Part shown: positions 1 through 10,982 of the stretch, in pieces | Layout: every line of letters starts with the position of its first letter | Numbering within the stretch: position 1 is the first letter of the stretch | DNA from: Hyaloscypha bicolor E | Taxonomy: Eukaryota > Ascomycota > Leotiomycetes > Helotiales > Hyaloscyphaceae | Direction: 5' to 3' | Assembly: GCF_002865645.1 (NCBI RefSeq) | Contig: NW_020194667.1 | Span: forward strand, 2,317,762-2,381,761 | DNA: 64,000 nucleotides | Made by a program: the position numbers and the translations under genes | The notes under the pieces: model-generated | Databases searched by the model: none | Seen by the model: the letters and a program-made list of their open reading frames with translations, nothing else | Told to the model about the DNA's origin: nothing

Positions 1-447
1 GTTGCATTATCAGGCCTGCCTTTGCAGGAGGATTCCTCCACCATATAGCCCCCTCAAGAGAGTAGGCAAGTCGAGTAGGCCACGGTGTCCACCCCGATTT
101 CCCTCCGCAATATATATAGAACAAGTCGTGCCGTCGCGTGTCGAGGAGAAGAAGGAGGAGGAGGAGGAGGAGTCGTAGAGGATCGTCGATAAGGGAAAAT
201 CTCTTCGTGTGACGCTGTGCGAGCGTTCGAAAGAAGCATCGCTTTCACAGCGTATCGATAGTTGACTCAATCTTGGCCCTATGCTCCGGAGAGCATAGGT
301 TGACAGCCTGCACCACGAGGAGGTGTTGAGTCGTCGCAGGCCCTGTGAAGAACAAGCAGAACGATTCAAAGACGGAATTTTTGTACGACACCTTTGATAG
401 ACGGTCATGCTTTCATGAAAGCTATGGCAATTTTATTCCTCCCTATC
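1..447. other. Left edge, no gene recognised
   Basis: I see no convincing gene here. A purine-rich GAG/GGA run at about 144-172 and several short open frames on the minus strand have no recognisable motif. The stretch immediately right of it is the 3' end of the RidA-type gene, so part of it is probably that gene's 3' flank. Confidence 0.4.
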
Positions 448-909
448 TCAAGATTCCCCAACAACAATAGCAGTACACTTAATCTCAACGCACAGCTTCT
501 CACTCGGCAATGCCGCGACCTGTACTGTCGTCCTGGCTGGGGCTCTATCCTTCACCGGGAACACCGTATTCCAAACCTCATTCATGCCAGAATAATCCTT
601 CATATCCGTCAAGAAAACTGTCGCATCAACGACATTTTCTAGCCCCCCTTTCCCCTGCGTCGCACCCTTGATAATCGTACCAATGTTCTCGAGGACCGCA
701 GCAGTTTGTTCACGTATGTCGAGGGTGAAGGAGCCAGATGGTGAAGTAGTGCAACCGGCATAAGTGCCGTCACCCCTACGAGAAGAGGTGCCTGAGATGT
801 ATATAGTCTTTGATGTAGAAGAAGCGTGAACGGTGCGTGCGTGGGGGTAGTTGGCGAGACCTTGTGCGGACGAGACGGGGAGAAAATAGGGTTTGCCGTT
901 TGTGGACAT
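448..909 (-). CDS. RidA/YjgF-family protein, probable 2-aminomuconate deaminase
   Basis: This 153 aa protein has the RidA (YER057c/UK114) fold pattern. An N-terminal strand is followed by YISGTSSRRGDGTYAG, a central helix (EQTAAVLENIGTIIKGA), VVDATVFLTDMKDYSGMNEV, and the C-terminal PARTTVQVAALP segment that carries the conserved Arg. RidA proteins hydrolyse enamines/imines, and one subgroup is 2-aminomuconate deaminase of the kynurenine pathway. I chose the ATG at 909 because the fold begins right after it. The frame is open upstream to an ATG at 1056, but that 49-residue extension looks unrelated to the family. The gene is divergent from an ALDH8-type dehydrogenase that would make 2-aminomuconate, which supports the deaminase assignment. 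The family is sure; the exact substrate is inferred. Confidence 0.8.
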   Translation of the reverse strand: MSTNGKPYFLPVSSAQGLANYPHARTVHASSTSKTIYISGTSSRRGDGTYAGCTTSPSGSFTLDIREQTAAVLENIGTIIKGATQGKGGLENVVDATVFLTDMKDYSGMNEVWNTVFPVKDRAPARTTVQVAALPSEKLCVEIKCTAIVVGES

Positions 910-1503
910 TTCGGAAAGAAATTTGATTTGGAAACAGAGGTAAGAAAGAGTGAGGGATGCAAGGCTGAAAAATATTTTCAAGGGTCTGATTCTTGCTGGA
1001 GGAGGAATTGTAGACGAGGCTGTGAGTGGATTGTGAAGGCGGCGAGAGTGGGACACGGATGCGGATGTCGATCGCCGGCTCGCTTAGCTCAGCGAGTAAA
1101 AGGGGTATTTTTGAGGCGCGGACCGAGGCCTGGAATTTCTCATCACGAGTTCTTTGGGAACGTAAGTATCTAACAAACGTTCTGCAAGGAATTGTATACG
1201 AGTCCTTGAAGTTTAATCTTGTTAAGTACAAACATTTAGAAGTATACTATAAATTTTGTTGAATTTTCCCTGGATACCTCTTGGAGTTGATGCACGATAA
1301 GAGTGGTACGGAAGCGGACCGGAGATCCTCCAAGATGGGGAAGGTGGGGTTCCACAAAGTCCCATCACGTGTCTAGTACAACAACTCCTCTGCTCTTAGC
1401 CACGAGTCAAACGAATTGACATATGCCCCGGCGATTCGAGCTTTTGTTTTCACTCGGGAGATTCTGCATCAGCATCCCTGGAAGTACCCCCACCACAAGA
1501 AGC
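910..1503. promoter_or_regulatory. Shared divergent promoter region of the RidA/ALDH pair
   Basis: About 590 bp separate the two divergent start codons. It contains a CACGTG palindrome at about 1366-1371 (an E-box-type site for bHLH factors) and AT-rich stretches near 1200-1265. Co-regulation of the two genes is inferred from the head-to-head arrangement and the shared pathway; no specific factor can be named. Confidence 0.35.
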
Positions 1504-3158
1504 ATGGCTTCCCTACTCTGTTCAGCATTATGGGAACGCAACACCCTGGAAAAAGCACACAACTTTCTCACAACCTGGAAATCCTTCCCTCTGGTACTGG
1601 AAAACTATGTCTCCAATACTTTTGCCTCTAGTTCTTACTTCGAAAACATCCCATCTTTCAACCCCCAGACCGGTCAACTCTACGCTCATGTCCCACTCAG
1701 CACGCCCGCAGCCGTGGACAGCGCCGTCCTGGCTGCTGAAGCTGCTTTCAAAACCTGGAGTAAGACGACTCGAGCAGAACGATCCAAGTATTTGCAGAGG
1801 ATTGCCGCGTTGATACAGGAGAATCGGGAACTGTTTGCAGTATGGGAGAGTATTGACCAAGGCAAGACGTTGGAGCGAGCGAGGGTGGAGGTTGATAGAG
1901 CGGTTTCCAATTTCTCGTAAGCACTGCTTCGCCGCCCTTTCAATATAAGTACCTCATGTTGATTTATCAGTTTAGTTACTTTTCCACTTATATCTTGCAC
2001 GAGGAATCATCAGTCAGGATGATTGATGGTGTGGCATTAACGTATGAGCACCGATCTCCGGCAGGGGTGTTTGCTCTGATCTCTCCTTGGAACATGCCTC
2101 TCTACCTCCTTACTTGGAAAATTGCTCCATGCCTTGCTTTTGGGTGTACAGCGGTAGCCAAACCAAGTGAAGTAACAAGCATGACCGCACTCTGTGAGTT
2201 TTATCAACTATCAAAACTATAGAAACTGATGCCCACAGTACTTGCGGAGGTAATACGGCAAGCCGAACTCCCTAGCGGCGTTCTGAATATTGTCTTTGGC
2301 GATGGAGCAACAACTGGATCTGCGTTAGTGAAGCACGCCAAGGTGAAAGGAATCTCCTTTACCGGCGGAACGGCAACAGGCATTCAAATCAGGAAAGATG
2401 CCGCTGCGCATATCTACAAGCATCTGTCTTTGGAACTTGGAGGCAAGAATCCAACACTTGTCTTTGATGATGTTGATTTGGAGAAAGCCGTCGCAACCGC
2501 CGCGATGGCTGCATTTGAAAATCAGGGAGAGGTAATCATCTCCTTTTCTTCGCTTTGGGGTTAGCTAATGATGCAGATTTGCCTTTGTGGATCAAGAATA
2601 TATGTTCAGTCAACGATTTATGAGACTTTTGTGAAGCAGTTTACAAGTTTTATTTCAGAGAACTACAAACTCCGCTCGAAAGTCGGCGCAGTAGTTTCCT
2701 TGCAGCACTACCAGAAGATCCGCTCCTATTTGCTCCTCGCAGAGAAAGAAAGAGGAACCTTCCAACTGGGCTCAATACCCGAAGAGTATCCAAAAGCAGG
2801 ATACTGGATCGAACCCACCATTCTGACTGGAATAGCAACAAACAGCAGGATTATGAGAGAAGAGATTTTCGGTCCCGTAGTGGCAATTGCACAGTTTGAA
2901 GGTGAAGAGGAGGCAATTGAGTTAGCCAATGATAACCCGAATGGGCTTGCGAGTGTACTGTTGACGAGAGATGGGGCGAGGATGAGAAGGGTGGGAGAAA
3001 GAATTGAAGCGGGGCTGGTGTGGGTTAATTGTTGGTTGGTTAGGGAGCTTGGGACACCGTTTGGAGGGATGAAGAATTCGGGGGTGGGAAAGGAGGGGGG
3101 CGCTTATTCGAGGGATGTGTTTACGAATGTGAGGACGCTGCATTTACCTTCGGTCTAG
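1504..3158 (+). CDS. Aldehyde dehydrogenase, ALDH8-like (2-aminomuconic semialdehyde dehydrogenase)
   Basis: There are four exons: 1504-1916, 1976-2193, 2239-2531 and 2577-3158. The introns are 59, 45 and 45 bp and the phases agree, giving 501 aa. Family motifs are SPWNMPL, the NAD-binding [15 protein letters not shown] with the general-base Glu, NQGEIC (the catalytic Cys, created across the third intron), EEIFGPVV, and [18 protein letters not shown]. The last motif is typical of ALDH8A1 and 2-hydroxymuconic semialdehyde dehydrogenases. The reaction would be NAD-dependent oxidation of 2-aminomuconate 6-semialdehyde in kynurenine/3-hydroxyanthranilate catabolism. Oddity: about eight residues usually found before the KVGAVVS segment (the VGDP loop) are missing. 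A more upstream in-frame ATG exists at 1423, but 1504 fits the family N-terminus better. Confidence 0.88.
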
Positions 3159-3260
3159 AGACAGAATTCATCATCAAACCTGTTACCCAGGTTACGCCAA
3201 GAAGTTGAGCTGAGTCGAGCCAAAGTGAGTACTGAGCAGAGAACAGCAGCCATTTCCCTC

Positions 3261-4583
3261 TTATCTCGGAGCAATCGACCGTCCCGTGACCAAATCCAAA
3301 GCCCACCCAATAACAATCAACACTTTCTGTCTCCACGTCCGTGTCCAAAGGAAATTCTTACTCCTCCACGCAATCCAAGCCTGCGGGCCCGAGTAGTCCT
3401 TCTTCCCGCTCACAACGCCATCATTCTGCCCCAAATAAGCCACAATGGCCGCCTGCTGATACCGAAACTCCCTGTCTATTTTCCCATTCAGCGCCTTGGC
3501 AAGATACTTTGCCTTTTGACATTCTACTTCTGCGGTGGTAGGCAAGCGGGCATCTTCGACGTCTGCTGCATCTCCGATAGCGTACGCCCCATCCACAAGT
3601 TCCGAAGAAGGAGTGTAGACGCGTAAAAAGGAATCGGTGAGGATGCGTGGATTCCGAGGTGTTTTCTTCACAGGTAGAGAATCCACGAGGGCAGTGGATT
3701 TATTCCCCGTTGCCCAAATTACCAACCCCGCACTGATTTTCCCATTTTCTTTAGTGTATAGACAATTCTTTTCAACTCGTTCGATATGACTTCCTGTCAG
3801 TACTTCGACGTTCCGTTTTGTGAAGCTTCCTATAGCGTAATCCTGAGGTTTTGTGTCGAAGCCCGAGAGAACTTGATTTGCTACGTCGTGGACGGCGATG
3901 CTGACGTAGGGCTTCAAGTGAGGGTAGAGTGAGGCATACGAGCTGGAGAAGAGGTCAGAGAGCTCTGAGGATACTTCTACTCCGGTGGGACCTGCACCGA
4001 CGATTACAAAGTGGAGGAGGGAATGCTTTTGGGCATCGGTAAGGCCGGAGATGGAGGCTTTTTCGAAACAGTCTTGGATGCGGGAGGCGATCTTCATCGC
4101 ATCTTTGGCGTTGCGGAGGAAAACTGCGTGTTCGGATACGCCGGGAGTATTGAAAGTATTGTTCGTGCTCTTGGAGGTACGTTGTCAGCCATGGCTTTTC
4201 CATCCAAAGGAAAAAATGCCTACCCCCGGAGCAATAACCACAATATCATACTGTAAGACGAAGTCCTTCACACTTAGGTCATCAAACGCCGGAATGCACC
4301 TCACGGTCTTGGCCTTACAATCGATGCCCTCCACTTCGGCTTTGACGAATTTAATCTTCTTATTTGTATGTCTAATAGGGGTTTCCACAAGATTGAACTC
4401 ATATAACCCACATGCAGCGCTTGCAAGAAGGGGTGTATATGGAGTAGTTGTCTCAGGCGAGATGACTGTGATGGAGTGTTTGGTTTCGTCAAGGGAAGTT
4501 GCTAGGGTTGAGCCTGCCCAGCCGGAACCGATGATGATTACGTCCTTTCGAGGAAGCCATTTAGCACCTTCATTCGAAGACAT
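3261..4583 (-). CDS. NDH-2/AIF-like FAD pyridine-nucleotide oxidoreductase
   Basis: There are two exons, 4224-4583 and 3261-4169, split by a 54 bp intron (donor GTAGGC, acceptor CCAAG), giving 422 aa. An N-terminal FAD Rossmann motif, DVIIIGSGWAGSTLA, is followed by a TPYTPLLASAACG loop. The second Rossmann motif is FVIVGAGPTGVEVSSEL (NADH binding). A C-terminal GAYAIGDAADVE motif contacts FAD. This is the pattern of type II (alternative) NADH:quinone oxidoreductases and AIF-like proteins. At 422 aa it is shorter than mitochondrial external NDE enzymes, and no clear mitochondrial presequence or EF-hand is visible, so a cytosolic or AIFM2-like role is possible. The gene is convergent with the ALDH gene, with about 100 bp between stops. 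Confidence 0.85.
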
Positions 4584-4832
4584 TTGTAGCTGATGGGTGT
4601 ATGGACGTGGCCAGGTGTTTGCTCTCGAGTACGTTCATTACTTGAGGTGAAGTTGGTGAAGTCTAAGGAAACCAAGACAGGATGACGTATCACATGCAGG
4701 GGATGAGGCTAAAGTTCGCTTTGACTGGTTCGTAACGCCGTAACCCCTTTCATCCCCGAGATTGATTTTTATCTTCTTGTTTGTACAAAAGAACATCCCG
4801 GAAAATATATATTCAGTATCTAACACCTTTCT

Positions 4833-6303
4833 CTAGCAGCGAAATGACTGTTTAGCAAACCACCCGCAGTTAATCTCCCACTCTTTACTCGCATCCTCTA
4901 ACCTAAATTCGAGCTTTCGAAATAGTTCTGGAATGACCGTGACAACTTCGAGCACGGAAATATTCTTACCAATACAAGCGCGAGCACCGCTACCAAACTG
5001 GAAGAGGAAAGTCAGGACATAAGTCCATAAATATGTGCGAGAGAGTTTATTTGAATGAACTGGAGCGAATTCACAGATAACAGTGCCGTGTCCATAGCTG
5101 CAGAATTCAAATCGCCGCTTTCAAGCCACCTCCCAGGTCGAAAGACTGCTGCGTCTAAACCATAGATATTCTTATCCATGTTAATAAGCCAAGAACTACA
5201 GCCAACGACAGACTAACAGATAATCAGTCACACCCATAATAAGAATCACAGGCCGGAGAGACTAACTCCAGCAGGAAAGAATTGTCCACAGAGGACTGCG
5301 CCCCCTTGAGTAATGCTTCAAGACGTAAGCTGTCCGGTTCCAGGATGAAGACGAAGCGCTTCCTTGATGACAGCCATAAGATATAGCATTTTCCGTCCTT
5401 CCTGAAAGGTAACTGGTGTTGAAACCTTCCCCAGATTTCTACACTCTCTGGTTTCCTGGCGAAGTTTCTGTGCATTTTCTGGATGCTTGATCAAAAGATA
5501 AATGATAGCGCTCAAAGCGATGGCGGTTGTGCCTGATATAGCTGCAATGTTTGCGCCGACGGTACTCTGGATGTCCCAGTCATCGACCCTGCGGCGTCTT
5601 TCAGCTTCAGTAATTTGTCGAGGAAATCGCCCTCGACACCAGAAAGCTTCCCACTTCTCCGATTATAGATTTCCTTTGTGATGAAGGCACCCACCCCGCC
5701 AAATGGGATAGGTAGTCTGGCTTTTGCGGCCAAGTATGCCAAGGGAGCGTGTAATTCTGGGAAAAGGCCGACGCGAGAGCCGTAAATCATAGACTCATGA
5801 ATTGCACTCAAAATCCCGCGAGGATCGGTCTCCAGTCCCATGTATTCGAAGGATTTCCCAATCTTTAATGCGATGAGCATGCATTCAATGGAATGGGGGG
5901 ACACGACTGGTGCTTATCGAAATCTCCCCAATAACGCCAAACGCGTATTATTGCATCCATTACGGTATGTCAATGACCCTGCGGGGTTCTTACAAACTCC
6001 TCCAACTTGCCACAGAGTTGGTGGTTGCATATATGGACGAAATGCTCGTATAAAAGAAGTGCCGACAAGGAATAGAGTGAAGCAACCTTTCGACGTTTTA
6101 GTGAATGGCTTGCAATACGGAGTATCTCGTTCCGAAAACATGTCCAACCTGGTGATATCTGGGTATCCAAAAGCATAGTAGAAATCTGACTTGACAAATT
6201 TCGATCCTTGGCCGTAGATGGTCTTAAAAGCTGCAGGATCCGTCATACAATCGACACCCCAATTGACACCGGGGGGGAAGATAGTTTTACATTTTCCCGC
6301 CAC
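4833..6303 (-). pseudogene. Cytochrome P450 pseudogene (pisatin-demethylase-like type)
   Basis: P450 landmarks can be read in order on the minus strand. They are a DPAAFKTIYGQGSKFVKSDF segment (about 6235-6175), RRKVASLYS (about 6090), IHESMIYGSRVGLFPELHAP (about 5800), the I-helix region (about 5525), the K-helix EALRLHP with its ExxR (about 5350), VFRPGRW (about 5140), and the heme loop FGSGARACIG (about 4960-5000). The reading frame is broken repeatedly. There is a 1-nt shift near 6105, two stops in the WMQ-YAFG region near 5960-5940, an intron donor changed from GT to AT near 5922, a 1-nt shift near 5590, and an in-frame TGA near 5325 where Arg is expected. The I-helix acidic residue is also lost (AISGTT). 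The N-terminal membrane anchor is absent. Several lesions are C-to-T/G-to-A type, as RIP makes. Confidence 0.85.
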
Positions 6304-6604
6304 CAGCAGCCACCATCGTGTGTGAGGTTATTTATGTTTCCACACTGAGGAGGATGAACCACTTGACATCGTTGCCCCGGATAGAGGATTTGAAATGAAG
6401 ATGAGAACACACAGCTTTCCTCCAGTACATCGACACCATGGATGAAGGCACCACTTCACTGGATGATCTCAAGCAGTATATTCAGCTCCCTATCTTACGC
6501 ACAATGCCCCACCCACCTCTTCACATCAAAATACAACCTCCCAACCTAAACTCCACCAATGCCCTCTAAATAAAGACGCCGTCAATGCCCCCATTCCCCT
6601 TCAC

Positions 6605-8096
6605 CTACCAAGCAATCTTACTCACCCCCCTCAAATCATCCACATTGAGTATATCAACACCCTCCCTAATCAGCACATCCCAAACGTGATTCCTCATCCC
6701 CAAAGGCCAAGCCGGTAAATCCCAATACCTAACCTTCAACCCCCTTCGATGCGCGCCCCTAATCTGTCCGCGAATAATCCTGATTTGTTTCGGATTCAGT
6801 CTGCCACGCCAGATTCGCCCGACTGATTGTCCGAAGGAGACAGATGCGTAGTAGGAGTTGAGGGGCGTGAATTGGGAGTCGGGTGTTGTGCCGCTGAGGC
6901 CTTGGCCGAGGTCTTGGGTGTCGGAGGGGGAGGTGGGGTTTTCCTCGGAATCAGAGTCTGATGATGAATCAAGAGGGTCAGAGGAAGAGCCGGAAGGCCA
7001 GTCCGTCGTTCCAGGTGCACCGCGGCGAGGTTCCCACATTGTTTCTAATGGAGCGTCGAAGAACGCATCTCGGTATGTAGAATTTGCGGTCAGGATATCG
7101 AATGGCGTGTTCCCTGTGCCTACCACCGTTACTGGCCTTATGTGAACTTCCCCATCCTGCATGAAGGAAAGCCAGCCCCGTTCTCGGAGTGGCTCAAGCT
7201 GCTTCAATACCCAAGGCCATGTCTCTGCACCACCCGTCTTGACATCTATGAGCAGCGTCACGGTCTGTCCAGAATCAACATCAAATACCCCATGATCGGT
7301 GCCATTGTAGAAATCTGTCCTCGGGTTCTGCTGCTCGAGGATCTGAACCAATGGGTTGACGTATAAAGATTGGAATGTCCGATTCCTCTGCAAACTCGCA
7401 GTATTATGCCCCACGTATAACTCGTTGTCGAAAAGCCAGACGTCGCTTTCGACGGATATACAGCCTGCTCGGAGGGCGGAGAACAGAGGAACGCGGCGCC
7501 AGTAGTCGTTATGCGAGTGGCAGGGTATGGGGAGCACGTCGCGCGTGAAGTCTGTGGGGTACCAGGCCAACCCTTCGGTACCACTGCCTGGACGTCCCCA
7601 GTTCTGAAGGTAGCTGTCGATGTCGGAGGACCAGATGAAGGTTGCGAGGACGAGGAGGAGGTTGAAGGTTAGGAGGAGGGCTCTGCGGGTGGGTTAGCAA
7701 GCTGGGGGACAGGAACGGGGGATGGGGCAAGAGAAAGGAAGAATGGACATACAAAATACACAATCCACTAACCCCCCCAAAAACACAACAATTATACCAA
7801 CCGCCATTCCTCCTCCGTCCCCTCTTCCCGCTCCCAAACAATCCCTCCTTATCCAGACTCCCCTTTCTTCTCTCTCTAACCGTCATGCTATCCCAAATCC
7901 GTGTCCAGCCCCTTTTCCTCCTTTGTCTCCTCTCAACAAAGCCATCCTCAATATCCTCCTCCGTGTCAAACGACTCGCTCGGTTTCCTTAAATACGAATT
8001 CGAAGATTGCGAAAAGACCACATCATCGTCGTTGGTCAGGTCCTCGGGTTCTTCGGCTGGGTCGATTACGTGGTATGCGCCTTGCGCCTTTGCCAT
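6605..8096 (-). CDS. AIM6-like (altered inheritance of mitochondria 6) PLC/GDPD-fold membrane protein
   Basis: Exon 1 is 7753-8096 and exon 2 is 6605-7682, with a 70 bp intron at 7683-7752, giving 473 aa. The N-terminus (about 1-105) is acidic then basic and cytosolic in style. A hydrophobic segment at about 108-140 (CCVFGG...ILALLLTFNLLLVLATFIW) is one or two membrane spans. The rest is a phosphodiesterase TIM-barrel relative, with IPCHSHNDYWRRVPLFSAL, the metal-site-like VESDVWL, LLIDVKTGG, and a final strand VDILNVDDLRGV. This order matches the fungal AIM6 family, named from yeast, whose biochemical activity is not established. A Ser/Asp-rich low-complexity insert (SSSDPLDSSSDSDSEE) interrupts the barrel. 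Confidence 0.82.
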
Positions 8097-8851
8097 TTTG
8101 GCGCTGCTCTGATCGGCGAGTCTTGGCAGGGTCCAGCGGTGGCGATTGGGTTGCGACGGGTCACGAACAAGATGCCATTCGGAGATTGACAGTTTCGAGG
8201 TGAGGGATTGAGTGATCGTATGTCTGGGAAAGGGGAGAGAGTCGATAGAAGGGTGCTAGGCCTGGAAGAGGGACTATCTGGTCGAGACGCGCAGCAGAAT
8301 GTCACTGCCTTCGTCTGGATCGCTGCTGCTTCGACGGTTACGAATCGTGTGTCATCCGCGGAGCGAGAACTAAGCTGTATAGTAAACATAAATAGAAGAA
8401 GGATTGGAGGAAGAGGAGACGGGAAAAGCAGAAGGGAGGCACGGTATCAAATTGTTTCTCTGGGAGCCTAGAGGATGTGCTTGCGCCCCCATTGATCTTC
8501 TGGGCCCAGACCCTGTAGGCACACACGTGCGGTGATGCAAGGGTCGCAGGGGCTGAGATGGTGTTGGAGATTTGCAGAGTGGGGAGCACTAATAATGGGA
8601 TGGAGATTTCCAACAATGGAGAAATTAAATTGAGCAGAAATGAAGATATACTTGAGGTCAATTGTCTATACATTTTTCGATCAAAGCTAAAAGGAAGAGA
8701 AGTTGTAAAAAAGAGAGGCAAGAGAATCGTCAGTTACCCCGCTAGTGCAGCGCCAAGACCGCCCATCTGAGACCCTGGAGAAAATTATCGTTATCGTTGA
8801 AACCTCATCAACACCACAAACCATCCCACAGCACGGCACCAACGCCTCACA
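8097..8851. other. Divergent intergenic region
   Basis: About 750 bp lie between the divergent AIM6-like and nuclear basic-protein genes. No coding pattern was recognised. It presumably holds both promoters and 5' UTRs. Confidence 0.4.
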
Positions 8852-9919
8852 ATGCCGCACAAACACACGCGCAAAGGCGATGCAGACAAATCGACGTACG
8901 CCCCCTTCCCCTCCCCTCCTCTTCCCCATCCCCAATTGCTAATCCAAATCCCCAGAACCGACCTTCCACCCACCACAATCGCCAGACCCCTCCCAACCTC
9001 CAAATCCGCCAAAGAGAACGGCATCTTCACCTCCGAACTGAACAGCACAGGAAAGAACAAGAAGCGGAAGCGGAACAAGGATGCAGAAGATGATACGCCG
9101 AAAGCGTTTTTGAGGCTGATGGCGTTCCAGCAGGGGAAGAAATTGCCGAAGGGGTTAGATGATGGGGTGAAAGAGAGCAAGGCGGCGAAGAAGAGGAGGG
9201 CTGCTACGGAGAAACAGTCCAGCGAACCCGCCGAAGATATGAGAGTGGAAGTGGGGGAGAGAGCAGAGGAGAAAGAGAAGGCGGAGGTCCCGACGATTCG
9301 ACCCGGTGAAAAAATGTCTGCGTTTTCTGCTCGTGTGGATGCTGCGCTGCCGGTTAGCGGGTTGATTAACAAGGGTGCGAAGGAAGGGAAGGATCCGCTT
9401 GGGTTGAAGGTTGGCAGGACGAAGACGGAGAAGAGGATGCATAGGATGTATGATGAGTGGCGGGCGGAAGAGAAGCGGATTCAGGAGAGGAAGATGGATG
9501 ACCAAGAGAATGCGGAGGAGGAGGCGATGGATGAGGATGGGCAGGTGAAGTGGAAAGTTGATATTGAGGCTGTGAAGGATAAGGCCGGGAAGAAGAAGAA
9601 GAAGAGAATGGGGAAGAAGAAGAGAATGGGGAAGAAGAAGGTCCTTGGGGAGGTAGAGGATGGCGAAGATGATCCGTGGGCGAGGATTAAGAGGGATAGA
9701 GGCGAGGGGAAGGTGGGGCTGAATGATGTTGTGCAGGCGCCGCCTACGTTTACGAATGTCCCGAACGAGAAATTTAAGGCTAGGGGCGCGAGAGTTGAGG
9801 TTGAGGATGTGCCGAGGGCGAGTGGGAGTCTGAGGAGGAGAGAGGAGTTGGGGAATGTAAGGAGGGGTGTGGTTGAAGGGTACAGGGCGATGATGAAGGA
9901 GAGGGCGAAGGGCGAATAG
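8852..9919 (+). CDS. Lys/Glu-rich nuclear protein, CCDC137-like
   Basis: The frame is open throughout, but a 60 bp GTACGC...CCCCAG intron at 8896-8955 is likely. It is an exact multiple of three, so retention would not break the frame. Spliced, the product is 335 aa. It starts MPHKHTRKGD and has a basic stretch KNKKRKRNKD. The conserved-looking core is RPGEKMSAFSARVDAALP. A tandem basic element (KKKKKRMGKKKRMGKKK) follows, then DPWARIKRDRGEGK and GLNDVVQAPPTF. This order resembles the CCDC137 family (nucleolar/nuclear) and its fungal relatives. Function is unassigned; the basic clusters predict nuclear or nucleolar localisation. Confidence 0.7.
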   Translation: MPHKHTRKGDADKSTYAPFPSPPLPHPQLLIQIPRTDLPPTTIARPLPTSKSAKENGIFTSELNSTGKNKKRKRNKDAEDDTPKAFLRLMAFQQGKKLPKGLDDGVKESKAAKKRRAATEKQSSEPAEDMRVEVGERAEEKEKAEVPTIRPGEKMSAFSARVDAALPVSGLINKGAKEGKDPLGLKVGRTKTEKRMHRMYDEWRAEEKRIQERKMDDQENAEEEAMDEDGQVKWKVDIEAVKDKAGKKKKKRMGKKKRMGKKKVLGEVEDGEDDPWARIKRDRGEGKVGLNDVVQAPPTFTNVPNEKFKARGARVEVEDVPRASGSLRRREELGNVRRGVVEGYRAMMKERAKGE

Positions 9920-10149
9920 ATATTTGTGGTTAATAAGGTCTTTCCAAACGAAGTCTGCGTCGCCACGCTGTGAGGACTGATAAAATGACAGTTCAAGCTA
10001 GTTGCTCGGTGGTTAGTGGCAAGGTTGGGAAAATAGGTCGAACAATCTTGTACTTATTGAAAATGGAAAGCTCTATTTATGGAAGTCAAGTGGCCTCTGC
10101 CGCGGCAGAACTGGTAAGACTGCGAGAAAGCATAAATACCTCCGCCGGA

Positions 10150-10280
10150 TCCTCGTTCACACAACTGCGGCACCTGCTCATCCAATCGCCTTCTTTAGTC
10201 AACCCGAATCTACTCAACCTTCGTCTAATCCCCTTCTAGCTGCCTATGCAGCATACAAAGCGTCCCAAGTTGTGCATCTG
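10150..10280 (+). other. Fragment resembling the Pro-rich part of the downstream giant gene
   Basis: Read on the plus strand, about 10170-10275 gives SNPLLAAYAAYKASQ preceded by a Pro/Ser-rich stretch. The downstream giant gene has YNPLLAAHAAYKVSQ at about 11806-11853, and the DNA around GCATACAAAG-GTCCCAA is nearly identical. The fragment has no start codon or splice sites of its own that I can trust. It may be a decayed partial duplication or an unused exon. The rest of the 9920-10982 interval shows no gene. Confidence 0.45.
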
Positions 10281-10982
10281 CGAACACTACTCGCGCAATT
10301 ATGGTTGTTTCCTTACATTGGAATAGTTGACATGATTGGACATTTGAAGCGGACTGAAAGCTTCGACACCCTCTATTAATTGGCATTGCAAGAACCGAGC
10401 TGGAGGGTTACATCTATTGATGCTTTTGTACATAAACTATCTACGGCATTGATTGAAAAAAGGCTCAGGAATTGCTAGTCTACGAATACTTACGTTTACG
10501 AGATCAAAAGTCCAACTGGTTGCTAGAATAATACATACCAGTGATTCTTGAGATTGAAAGGTCCACAAATTGGCGTCCAATAATCATTCGTGTTCCCAAA
10601 GCCTGGATGATTGAAAGTCAACAACTTGCTAGCACAGCTGAATTTCGCCCACAGCAACGGCTCGAATTGCCCAAATTTGAATCCCAGATTCACGTCCTCA
10701 TCAGTCTTCTTCTTTGAATTCTCTTTTCTAGCAAATCGACTCGAACAATGCTCGTCACATGATGCGCAAGGCCAGCCTCGTGCTAATTGGGCGCTAAGCG
10801 AAAGCCTTTTCCGAGTCGACGTCGACCCCGCAGCCTCAATCGCGAATCCTAACAACACGATCTCTCACGATCTCTCCAACGACCTCGACACCCACCACCG
10901 CAAAGCTCTGCTTTCAAAGCACACATACGATCTACAACAACCCAATCCGGCATCTCTTGATGTTCAACTTCAAGCTTTCACG

